Source of the DNA: Terriglobia bacterium | Lineage (GTDB): Bacteria > Acidobacteriota > Terriglobia > Bryobacterales > Bryobacteraceae | Direction: 5' to 3' | DNA: 37,300 nucleotides | NCBI GenBank assembly: GCA_025350105.1 | Contig: JANXYJ010000033.1 | Span: 1 to 37,300 of the forward strand | Part shown: positions 9,401 through 15,777 of the stretch, one piece after another | How the letters are laid out: each line of letters opens with the position of its first letter | Position numbering within the stretch: position 1 is the first letter of the stretch | Translations under genes and position numbers: made by a program | Notes under the pieces: generated by a model | Databases searched by the model: none | What the model was told of the DNA's origin: nothing | What the model saw: the letters and a program-made list of their open reading frames with translations, nothing else

Positions 9401-9640
9401 TACACGATACCGGCCCTGGCTATCCGCACCGGCGGGCCGTACGATTCCTGTCTCGACATTCCGCACCTCCACTTTTGCCGCCGCGATCACGGCGCCCGAA
9501 GGATCGGTGATGGTTCCGGATATGGTTGCGGTGGTGGTTTGTGCGTTGAGCAGTCCAGGCGTCATAGAAAACAGCACGATTGTGGTAATCAACTCGACGA
9601 ATCGGTTTCTTCTCCAGGTGGCCTCAATCAATGTAATCAC
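6467..9640 (-). CDS. Oar-like TonB-dependent receptor with carboxypeptidase-regulatory domain
   Basis: 1057 aa from the GTG at 9640, chosen because AAAGGGGGAAAT lies directly upstream; the longer ATG frame to 9673 would lose this site. Order of parts: signal peptide (ITTIVLFSMTPGLLNAQ), an Ig-like carboxypeptidase-regulatory domain (ATISGTITDPSGAVIAAAKVEV, about 35-120), a plug (MRELPLNGRNFEQLLSLAPGVQ, GLEAIAEFQLLTNTYSAQFGG), then a long beta-barrel ending in FALKLIF with the terminal Phe of outer-membrane proteins. It is the acidobacterial Oar/TonB receptor type, for uptake or surface binding of a large ligand. It heads the operon with the sulfatase and is divergent from the two-component system. 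Confidence 0.9.
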   Translation of the reverse strand: MITLIEATWRRNRFVELITTIVLFSMTPGLLNAQTTTATISGTITDPSGAVIAAAKVEVRNVETGIVRPAGADSQGRYRVPELIIGTYEVQAMQAGFQTVVRKGIGLTVGSETVVDLSLPVGQAGQTVTVEAQASQVETSSAAVSSLVEATQMRELPLNGRNFEQLLSLAPGVQSIPASGGGFYGRQDNYSIAGSRPVGQQFLIDNTNFLTFFGHATGSAATGAALGLEAIAEFQLLTNTYSAQFGGNGAVVNAASKSGTNGVHGSAYEFLRNSAMDARSPFDGASPPPFRRNQFGGSVGGPVKKDKAFFFVNYEGLRQSLSQTSVARNVPDANAHKGFLPCSVATAFSCNASTGLAFVGFAPGVAPLMALFPVGSTSPTGAGIYTSIGKNVSEENYLLARMDYTFSANDSIFARYVRDTGTFTTPFSGSPLPLFNELDTTANHFATIEERHIFSPTLVNLARVSFMRPTETAVSTTPLNPALQFLPTEGNNGRVVVAGTTVGPFMLLPYFLVPNHYMAADDIIWTSGSHSIKAGFSVERVQDNASSPQNLGGNYAFNSVLDFLQGNAASFQGVFPSQTDSYRDLRELWLTPYIQDEWKLSRRLTLNMGLRYEWGANPTERLNRLTNVLNFATGAGYQPVPSVYASNNTTRNFAPRFGFAYDPFADHKTSIRGGFGIFYNLLTGKDFEPAYWLAPPFGLANQTPPVTFPSPSLSAARPNAGQGLYYNAGSTPYVMQYNLTVQRDLGRGMILQVGYVGSGSRHLLLTSEFNPPALINGRFGTQNPVGLTVPNTRLNTNFNSLSERNTVGISNYNALIASVNRRFANRFQTQVSYTYSKSMDNGSAGQGAENIGGAQPIENPYNAAQDYARSTFDRTHSLRISGVYELPFTQNLLVQGWRLSGIFSAASGPPFTILTGFDRVGLGGGPAGGARPNLNAGYTPNPIVGSPNEWFDPAAFSLQPVGIWGNLGRDTVIGPGLTNLDFALLKDTRIHKLSEAAMLQFRAEFFNILNHPNYGLPANSIFSSGAGPNGTRNPAAGTINSIIGTSRQIQFALKLIF

Positions 9641-9729
9641 ATTTCCCCCTTTGTCCCAGGTCCCGTTTCCCAAGAACTACAGTGTAGAGTGTACGCGTCT
9701 CGTGTAAAGATTCCGTGCGAGAAACCGGA

Positions 9730-9751
9730 AAATTGTTAAGGGTCTGTAAAG
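9730..9751 (-). promoter_or_regulatory. Predicted response-regulator box (copy 1)
   Basis: Read on the minus strand: CTTTACAG, three variable bases, then CTTAACAATTT. The same composite site lies at 11916-11937 on the plus strand. The two half-sites (TTTAC and TTAAC, 11 bases apart) match the tandem arrangement used by OmpR/CpxR-type regulators. This copy lies between the divergent receptor operon and the two-component operon and overlaps the likely -35 of the latter. Confidence 0.5.
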
Positions 9752-9772
9752 AATCAGAGGGTGGTTTATAGT
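9744..9772 (+). promoter_or_regulatory. Putative promoter of the two-component operon
   Basis: A -10 hexamer TATAGT (9767-9772) stands 17 bases after a weak -35 CTGTAA (9744-9749) that is part of the predicted regulator box. A weak -35 covered by an activator site is typical of OmpR-type control. It would put the RNA start near 9779, past the GTG at 9761, and so supports the ATG at 9800 as the regulator start. Confidence 0.4.
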
Positions 9773-9799
9773 GGGTGGTGGCTTTTTCAGAACATTATA

Positions 9800-10543
9800 A
9801 TGATAGCTAAGCCCATAAGCACGGCGACAGACAGCGCGCAGTTGCTTTTGATCGAAGACGATCATAAGCTGTGCCGCTTGGTCAAATCCTATCTGGAACC
9901 GCTCGGTTATCAAGTGGCGGCGGTGCACAATGGTCGCGAAGGTCTAGCGAGAGCGCTGGCCGAAGAATACGATGTCGTCATTCTGGACGTCATGCTGCCG
10001 GGACTTAACGGCTTCGAACTCCTAAAAAGGCTGCGGGAAACCTCCACTGTGCCGGTTCTCATGCTCACGGGCCTGGGTGACGAGGCGGATCGTATCGCCG
10101 GTTTAGAGATTGGCGCGGATGACTATATACCTAAGACGTTTTCGACGCGCGAGCTCTTGGCCCGCCTGCGAGCCGTCATTCGCCGCGCTCGTACCGCGGC
10201 ATCCCGCGTTCGGGAGCAACAAGAAGCAACTATCGTGATTGGATCACTCTGCGTGGATGCGGAAGCCCACACGGTAACCTTGGATGGGCAGCCGCTCACA
10301 CTAACTTGGGTCGAATTCGGATTGTTACTGTGCCTGGCGCGTGGCTGTGGTCGCGTGCAGACCCGGGAGCACCTGTTGCTGGAAGTCGCGGAACGCGATT
10401 TCGAGGTCTTCGATCGATCGATTGACGTCCATATCTCATCGCTGCGCCGCAAATTGGGAGACGATCCGAAAACCCCGCGATTCATTCAAACCATTCGTTC
10501 GGCCGGTTACGTGATGCTCAAGAATGGAGCAGCCGACGAATGA
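9800..10543 (+). CDS. OmpR/CpxR-type response regulator
   Basis: 247 aa. The receiver domain (about 14-125) has the acidic pocket E19/D20/D21, the phospho-acceptor D63 in ILDVMLPG, the switch threonine T90 and the conserved K112. The usual Lys-Pro pair after the acidic pocket is Lys-Thr here (IPKTF). The C-terminal winged helix (about 145-245) shows the Trans_reg_C pattern ending in RFIQTIRSAGYVM. It is phosphorylated by the kinase encoded next, whose ATG overlaps the stop of this gene (ATGA). The ATG at 9800 is preferred over the in-frame GTG at 9761 because homology starts near LLLIEDD and a -10 lies between them; no good Shine-Dalgarno is seen. Confidence 0.92.
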   Translation: MIAKPISTATDSAQLLLIEDDHKLCRLVKSYLEPLGYQVAAVHNGREGLARALAEEYDVVILDVMLPGLNGFELLKRLRETSTVPVLMLTGLGDEADRIAGLEIGADDYIPKTFSTRELLARLRAVIRRARTAASRVREQQEATIVIGSLCVDAEAHTVTLDGQPLTLTWVEFGLLLCLARGCGRVQTREHLLLEVAERDFEVFDRSIDVHISSLRRKLGDDPKTPRFIQTIRSAGYVMLKNGAADE

Positions 10544-11910
10544 AAACCCGCATTACGCTCTCGGCAAAAATCCTCTCGCTCGCGGCTCTAAACTTACTTC
10601 TTCTGGGCGTCACGTTGGTGGGGTTGGCTGGCGTGCAACTGCAGAATCTTAGCTCGCTGCTGCTCGCTCCGACACGTGATCGCATTCTTGCGGACGCGCG
10701 CTTGCTGGCTCTCGAACTAATGGATACCCCTTTTGACTCGCGCGACAAATTATTGCAAAAACATAGCCAGAACACTCGCGTAACGTCCTATTTATATGAC
10801 ACCCAGGGGGTCCAAGTTGTCGGACCCGCCATGCTGCTGCCGCCGATCGTGCATACCCGGGTCAGACAGGGCGGCATGAACGAATCCTTTTTCGTCACTA
10901 CTCGCAAGCCTACACAATACTGGATGGGTGTCCGCATCCCGATCGCCAGCCCGGAAGGAGGCGATCCTTTACCAGGTGTGCTGGTCCTCATGTCGGACTC
11001 CCTTTGGGGAAACGCTTACTTTCTCGACCTCACCCTGGTTGGGCTCCTGCTTCTAGTGGTGGTGTTAATTTCGGTGGCCTGCTGGCTGCCTCTGATACGG
11101 CAGCTTACTCGGGGACTCTCGCAAGTTACGAGTGCAGCGGAACAGATTGCGGAAGGCAACTTCGAGGTTCAACTGATCGCCGACCGTCCCGACGAACTCG
11201 GTAAGCTAGGAGGCGCTGTGAATCAGATGGCGTCGCGTCTGGCCGGTTTTGTGCTGGGGCAGAAGAGGTTTTTGGGTGACATCGCTCACGAGCTGTGCTC
11301 GCCTATCGCGCGCATCAATTTTGCACTCGGCATTCTAGAGCGCGACGCCGATCCAGCTCAATTGGAGCATGTGAGAGATCTGCGCGAGGAGGTTGAGCAC
11401 ATGTCGGCGCTGGTGGCTGAACTGCTCTCGTTCTCCAAAGCCGGAATGCAGCCTGCCACGGTGCAGCGAGTCCCGGTGGGGGTTGCCGATACCGTGCGTC
11501 GCGCTGTCGCGCGGGAGACGGGCCACGGCACGTCCGTTGAAATTACGATGGACGAAAACCTGACAGTCCTGGCTGATCCGGAGTATCTGATGCGGTCCCT
11601 TTCTAATCTTGTTCGCAACAGCATTCGGTACGCCGGAGAATTCGGCCCCATCCGCATTACCGCGAAAAACGATCATGGCGGAGTGGTGATTACGGTTGAG
11701 GATAACGGACCCGGATTACCCGATGACGCACTCGAAGAGGTTTTTTCGCCATTCCATCGTCCTGAACCTGCGCGGAGCCGCGACACCCGCGGGGTCGGCC
11801 TGGGCCTGGCGATCGTGAAATCGTGTATTGAGGCCTGCAAAGGAACGGTTCGTTGTCGCAACCGCCAGCCGCAAGGGTTGGCTGTCGACATCCGGCTGAC
11901 GGCTGCCTGA
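10540..11910 (+). CDS. Sensor histidine kinase (CpxA-like architecture)
   Basis: 456 aa. Two membrane helices (about 11-33 and 162-184) flank a periplasmic sensor of about 125 residues. A HAMP linker follows (about 185-237), then the dimerisation helix with the phospho-acceptor H250 in GDIAHELCSP, and the ATPase domain with the N-box NLVRNSIRYA, G1 DNGPGLP, the F-box FSPFHRP and G2 GVGLGLAIV. It phosphorylates the regulator encoded just upstream with a 4-base overlap. The place of the operon, between the receptor operon and a DUF6152 gene, suggests that it senses an envelope signal connected with their substrate. A Cys replaces the more usual residue after HEL (HELCSP). Confidence 0.93.
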   Translation: MKTRITLSAKILSLAALNLLLLGVTLVGLAGVQLQNLSSLLLAPTRDRILADARLLALELMDTPFDSRDKLLQKHSQNTRVTSYLYDTQGVQVVGPAMLLPPIVHTRVRQGGMNESFFVTTRKPTQYWMGVRIPIASPEGGDPLPGVLVLMSDSLWGNAYFLDLTLVGLLLLVVVLISVACWLPLIRQLTRGLSQVTSAAEQIAEGNFEVQLIADRPDELGKLGGAVNQMASRLAGFVLGQKRFLGDIAHELCSPIARINFALGILERDADPAQLEHVRDLREEVEHMSALVAELLSFSKAGMQPATVQRVPVGVADTVRRAVARETGHGTSVEITMDENLTVLADPEYLMRSLSNLVRNSIRYAGEFGPIRITAKNDHGGVVITVEDNGPGLPDDALEEVFSPFHRPEPARSRDTRGVGLGLAIVKSCIEACKGTVRCRNRQPQGLAVDIRLTAA

Positions 11911-11915
11911 AGCTA

Positions 11916-11937
11916 CTTTACAGTCGCTTAACAATTT
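11916..11937 (+). promoter_or_regulatory. Predicted response-regulator box (copy 2)
   Basis: CTTTACAG, three variable bases, CTTAACAATTT, 6 bases after the kinase stop and 67 bases before the DUF6152 start. It matches copy 1 at all 19 fixed positions. Further CTTAA half-sites follow at about 11957 (CTTAACATAGG) and 11979 (CTTAATAGG). Predicted to bring the downstream genes under control of the same regulator. Confidence 0.5.
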
Positions 11938-12003
11938 GGGTAGTTCGCCGCACGAAAACTTAACATAGGCGAGTTAGGCTTAATAGGTCTCGAAAGGATG
12001 TCC

Positions 12004-13122
12004 ATGACGCGACTACGAAGCAGGCTATTGGCAGTGGGGCTAGCGGCGGGAATCGCAATGACGGCCAGCGCCCACCATTCTTCCACCGCCTACGATTTGA
12101 GCAAATCCATCGAGTGGAAGGTCGCGGTGACCGAGTTCCAGTTCGTCAACCCGCATTCATATGTGTTTTTCAACATGCAGGATACGAGTGGCAAGCGTGT
12201 ATCCGGCCGCTGCGAATTGCCCGCCGTTACGACGCTGGCGCGCGTTGGCTGGACGTCTAAGACTTTGGTGCCCGGCGAAAGAGTTACAATCAAGGGCGCC
12301 CCTGGCCGCAACGAAGAGAACGTGTGTATGCTGCAATCGTTCATCCGCGAAAACGGACAGGAGATCAGCCGCAGCGAGGATCTCACCAAGGGCGGAGCGA
12401 ATCCACTGGCGACGCTGGCCAGCGCGAACAAGGCGGCCTCCCGGCCGGAGCGGCTCGCGAGCGGGCGTCCGAATTTGCAAGGCCCCTGGGTCGGTGTGGG
12501 TGTCGAAGGGCGCGGCCCGGGAGGACGTGGAGCGGATAGAAAAAAGGGTCCTCTGGGGCGGGGACCAGGGGGACGGGGCGGCCCTCCCCGGCCGGAAGAA
12601 ACGCCCGCAGGCGCTCTAGCCGCGAAAAGCTACGACCAGCCTTTCGACGATCCGGCGATCAAGTGCGATCCGGCAAATATCTTGTTCGGCTGGGTGCACG
12701 ACCGGCACGTCAACGACATTATTCAAAAAGACAACGAAATCACCTTCAAGTACGGCTACATGGATTTCGTGCGCACGATACACATGAATCAGGCCGAGCA
12801 TCCCAGCAACATCAAACCTTCCCGCGGCGGCCATTCCATCGGCAAATGGGACGGTGATGTTCTGGTGGTGGATACGGTCGACTTTTCTGCCGGTGTGCTG
12901 ATTCCCATTATCGGTGTGATGTATAGCGACCAACTGCATGTCGTGGAGCGCTTCACTTTCGATCCGAGCGCCAGGACGCTGACGCGTGCTTATCGCGCCG
13001 AGGACCCGCTCTACCTGAAAGGTCCTTATACGGGCCAGGAGATGATGATGCTGTCCGACGAGCCGTACGTGCCGTACAACTGCGTGGAATTATCCGGGAA
13101 AAATAACATCCGGTCGAAGTAA
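12004..13122 (+). CDS. DUF6152-type secreted protein with WDG...DPLYL C-terminal domain
   Basis: 372 aa from the ATG at 12004: GAAAGG lies 6 bases upstream of it, whereas the other in-frame ATG at 11998 is only a base away from that site. The signal peptide (LLAVGLAAGIAMTASA) is followed by HHSSTAYDLSKSIEWKV and FVNPHSYVFF, the DUF6152 pattern. A Gly/Arg-rich linker (about residues 165-200) leads to a C-terminal domain with GKWDGDVLVVDTVDF, YSDQLHVVERF and AEDPLYLKGPY, shared with the two secreted proteins of the receptor operon. Predicted periplasmic or surface-bound; activity unknown. It lies behind a second copy of the predicted regulator box and 16 bases before the next gene. Confidence 0.85.
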   Translation: MTRLRSRLLAVGLAAGIAMTASAHHSSTAYDLSKSIEWKVAVTEFQFVNPHSYVFFNMQDTSGKRVSGRCELPAVTTLARVGWTSKTLVPGERVTIKGAPGRNEENVCMLQSFIRENGQEISRSEDLTKGGANPLATLASANKAASRPERLASGRPNLQGPWVGVGVEGRGPGGRGADRKKGPLGRGPGGRGGPPRPEETPAGALAAKSYDQPFDDPAIKCDPANILFGWVHDRHVNDIIQKDNEITFKYGYMDFVRTIHMNQAEHPSNIKPSRGGHSIGKWDGDVLVVDTVDFSAGVLIPIIGVMYSDQLHVVERFTFDPSARTLTRAYRAEDPLYLKGPYTGQEMMMLSDEPYVPYNCVELSGKNNIRSK

Positions 13123-13138
13123 TGAGGAGAACATAAGC

Positions 13139-14080
13139 GTGCGACTCACTGTCGGGATTTTGATTGCGGCCGCTGTTCTGGCATACGGGCAAGACAAAGA
13201 TTTCAAATCAAGCTCAACCACCGTACCGATGAAGATAACGATTCTCGGTTCTGGCGGCGGTCCGCGACCCAACCCCATCCGCTATGGAATCTCGATTTTG
13301 GTTGAAGCAGAAGGCGAAAAGCTGCTGTTCGATTGCGGACGCGGCGCTGTCATCCGGCTTGCGCAAGCGGGCATACGGGAAGGTGAAGTCGACAAGGTTT
13401 TTCTCACCCACTTACACTCGGATCACATACTCTCGATCCCGGATCTATTACTCACAGGATGGGGCGAGCAGGGTAGAAATACGCCTCTTCGCGTGTGGGG
13501 GCCCACCGGAACCAAGAGCATGATGAACAATCTCCTAAAAGCGTTTGAGTTCGATATCCACATCCGACGCGACGTCGATGAGAAGTTCTCGAAGGAAGGG
13601 GTTGCCGTGGCAGCCACGGACATCCAAGAGGGCACTATTTATCAGAATCGCGGAGTCAAGGTGACTGCATTCCTGGTGGATCACGGCCCGGTGAAGCCGG
13701 CATTCGGATACCGAGTCGATGCTGGAGGACACTCGGTCGTCATGTCTGGCGATACACGTTTTTCGGAGAATTTGATCAAACACGCCAGTGGAGTGGACGT
13801 ATTGATTCACGAGGTCGGGGGGCGCGATATTAATGGGTTTTTGGCGAGTGGATTGACGCGGGAACAGGCGGAGTCGATCATCGACCATCACACTTCCCCC
13901 GAACAGACCGGAATGGTCTTCGAGCGAACAAAGCCGCGCCTAGCTGTTTACGCGCACGGCGGGAATGCCGAGGCGGTAGCCGAGGCGCGCAAAACGTATA
14001 CAGGGCCCCTTGAGGTTGCCGATGATTTATCGACGATTCTAGTGGGAGACAGAGTCGAATTCATGCATCGAGTACAGTAG
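13139..14080 (+). CDS. Exported RNase Z/AtsA-like MBL-fold hydrolase
   Basis: 313 aa with a GTG start; GAGGAG lies about 9 bases upstream. A short signal peptide (VGILIAAAVLAYG) precedes a full MBL domain: ILGSGGGPRPNP, LLFDCGRG, HLHSDH at 91-96, DHGPVKPAFGYRV, MSGDTRFS and YAHGG near the end. The sequence belongs to the RNase Z-like branch. Because it is exported, tRNA processing is unlikely; the secreted AtsA-type arylsulfatases of the same branch are a better model and would fit with the sulfatase nearby, though this is inference. It is cotranscribed with the DUF6152 gene (16-base gap). Confidence 0.88.
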   Translation: MRLTVGILIAAAVLAYGQDKDFKSSSTTVPMKITILGSGGGPRPNPIRYGISILVEAEGEKLLFDCGRGAVIRLAQAGIREGEVDKVFLTHLHSDHILSIPDLLLTGWGEQGRNTPLRVWGPTGTKSMMNNLLKAFEFDIHIRRDVDEKFSKEGVAVAATDIQEGTIYQNRGVKVTAFLVDHGPVKPAFGYRVDAGGHSVVMSGDTRFSENLIKHASGVDVLIHEVGGRDINGFLASGLTREQAESIIDHHTSPEQTGMVFERTKPRLAVYAHGGNAEAVAEARKTYTGPLEVADDLSTILVGDRVEFMHRVQ

Positions 14081-14254
14081 CTGCGGCGGACAAAGGAAAA
14101 TCGGGTACGAAAGGTACGGCGCGGATCAGGAACCCTGGGCTCCAACCGCCGAATAGATGCGCAGCAGAGTAGCGGTCCCGAACGATCACTCTGAGTTGCG
14201 CTAAGCGAACATCTTCGCGATTTAGGATCAGCCTACCCTTCCGCTGCTAACTCT
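14081..14254. other. Intergenic gap, nothing recognised
   Basis: 174 bases between the convergent MBL gene and the amidohydrolase pseudogene. No gene, clear hairpin or repeat was seen. Confidence 0.5.
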
Positions 14255-15190
14255 TTAGCCGCGCCATGTGCCAAAACCCTGGAGAGTGCGCACTGATCCT
14301 CGGTTATTCGGGATCTCCTCTGGAAGCACGACTAGGATGGAGTCAGCACATCCAGACTGCCGGCCCTTCTGCCGCATTTGCGGGGACATCGATTCCAGAC
14401 GCTGCGCGGGCATCAGCGAAGACTTGCGAATCGCGTCCATCAAGGAGAGCACTTTCTCCTCCCGAACGTACTGCCCAACACGCGCGCATAGGTCCCGGCT
14501 CCACGCGGGTGACCCGATAACCTCTTGCAACGACTCAAAGATGCCCGAGGTAACGACTCCGCCGTAGCGCACATGCACGAATACAGGACGTTTCCACTTC
14601 GCCGCCAAGTAGAAGAGATCCAGGATTTCTTCGTGTGTGGCGGCGGGCGTATAAGCCAAGCCAAACCCCAGGCCCAGTGCGCCCTCATCCAACCCCTTTT
14701 GGACTGAAGCAGCAATTGCCTTCTGTTCTTCCGGTGTCGCAAGGCGGTTCATGGCCGCGTCACGCGGAAGGAAGTCACCTGTATCCTTCAGGACCGCCAT
14801 ACGGGCTGGAATATGACCCGCGCTCGCACCAAAGTTGATCAGCGCCTTCCCCTCCCGCGCAGCGTACCACTCCCCAACAGGCGAAACACCAACCTCCAGT
14901 TCGAGTGCGGTGGTAACGCCATCCATGGCCTTATAGCGGTAGTTCTCAGGTGTCTGACCATGCGAGTGCAGGTCAATGAATCCTGGTGCAACTACAAGGC
15001 CGGTCGAGTCAACTTCAACCTTGCCTCGCAGTGGGCGCGTTGAAATAGCGACAATCTTCCTACCATTGATGCCGACACTACGCACAGCATCGAGCCCTGA
15101 TTCCGGGTCCATGACCCGGCCGCGTTGAAGGACGACGTCCTAGGTTTGCGCGGCAAGGAGTGAAGGCAACAACCAGAGTAGGAATCGCAT
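14255..15190 (-). pseudogene. N-acyl-D-amino-acid deacylase/amidohydrolase pseudogene
   Basis: The gene began at the ATG at 15190 with a signal peptide MRFLLWLLPSLLAAQT, but the next codon is TAG (15142-15140); the frame continues unbroken with DVVLQRGRVMDPESGLDAV, the normal N-terminus of the D-aminoacylase family. FIDLHSHG and a VHVRYGG segment remain. Near 14500-14512 the protein jumps from EVIGS to a late segment, so that most of the metal-site region is lost. There the late sequence GAGTYARVLG reads in a second frame and returns to the first frame near 14470 (QYVREEKVLSLMDAIRKSSLMPAQRLE). The C-terminus is also degraded. About 310 codons remain of an expected 480-510. Certainly non-functional. 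Confidence 0.85.
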
Positions 15191-15468
15191 TAAGATAGTC
15201 TACCCGAGGCGAATAATTAGCGATTCCGGACGTATCGTCGGCTACTCGGACACTAGCTGGAACTGCGTTGCAACACCTTGCAGGAAGCGCCAACAAGACT
15301 GTTGGCTGACCTTACGAGTTACATCGCGCGTTTGAGCATTCGAACACCCGCCGCCAGGCGCCGCTCTATCAGGACCGCTGGGTTCCTCCTCGGTTGTTCG
15401 CATCCCTGGTGCAATCCTGAAAATAGTTGCCTATTTGTCCTACATTTTTTGTTGTGTATATCCGTGAT
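15191..15468. other. Intergenic region, possible left edge of the integrated element
   Basis: 278 bases between the pseudogene and the RHH gene. No tRNA, direct repeat of the tRNA-Cys fragment, promoter or gene was recognised. If the replication module is a small element, its left end should be here, but no matching att sequence is visible. Confidence 0.4.
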
Positions 15469-15753
15469 TCAGCCCGACAGTGTGGCCCAGCGGATCGCCA
15501 GAATACCCATCTGGGTGAGTTGCCGCTCGCTGGTGCAGTCTTCAAGCGCCGTAAACCGATCCGGGCGGCGCGGCGCAAGTTGGTGAAGCTCCTGCAGCGT
15601 TGCCAGCGCGGACCGAATGATTTCCGAACGCGTCACCTTCTTTCCGCTACGGGCGAAAATCTCGGCTGACAGGTGGTTCATCCATTCGGAATCCTCAACC
15701 ATGAGATTCACGTTGAATCGTTCAAGGCGGTACTCTGATTTCGTTTTAGGCAT
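15469..15753 (-). CDS. Small ribbon-helix-helix-like protein
   Basis: 94 aa. The start (MPKTKSEYRLERFNVNLMVEDSEW) looks like the beta strand and first turn of an RHH DNA-binding fold, and KKVTRSEIIRSALATLQEL is a typical RHH helix pair. It is probably a small transcriptional or partition regulator of the replication module. It lies 24 bases after the DnaB helicase gene in the same direction, with GGAAAGCGGAAC upstream. The last 25 residues resemble nothing known to me. Confidence 0.65.
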   Translation of the reverse strand: MPKTKSEYRLERFNVNLMVEDSEWMNHLSAEIFARSGKKVTRSEIIRSALATLQELHQLAPRRPDRFTALEDCTSERQLTQMGILAIRWATLSG

Positions 15754-15777
15754 GCTTTTGTTCCGCTTTCCTCTGTT

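Noticed and set aside
11998-12003. ATG at 11998 as the start of the DUF6152 gene
   Set aside because: The AAAGG site ends directly before it, leaving no spacing; the ATG at 12004 is placed correctly.
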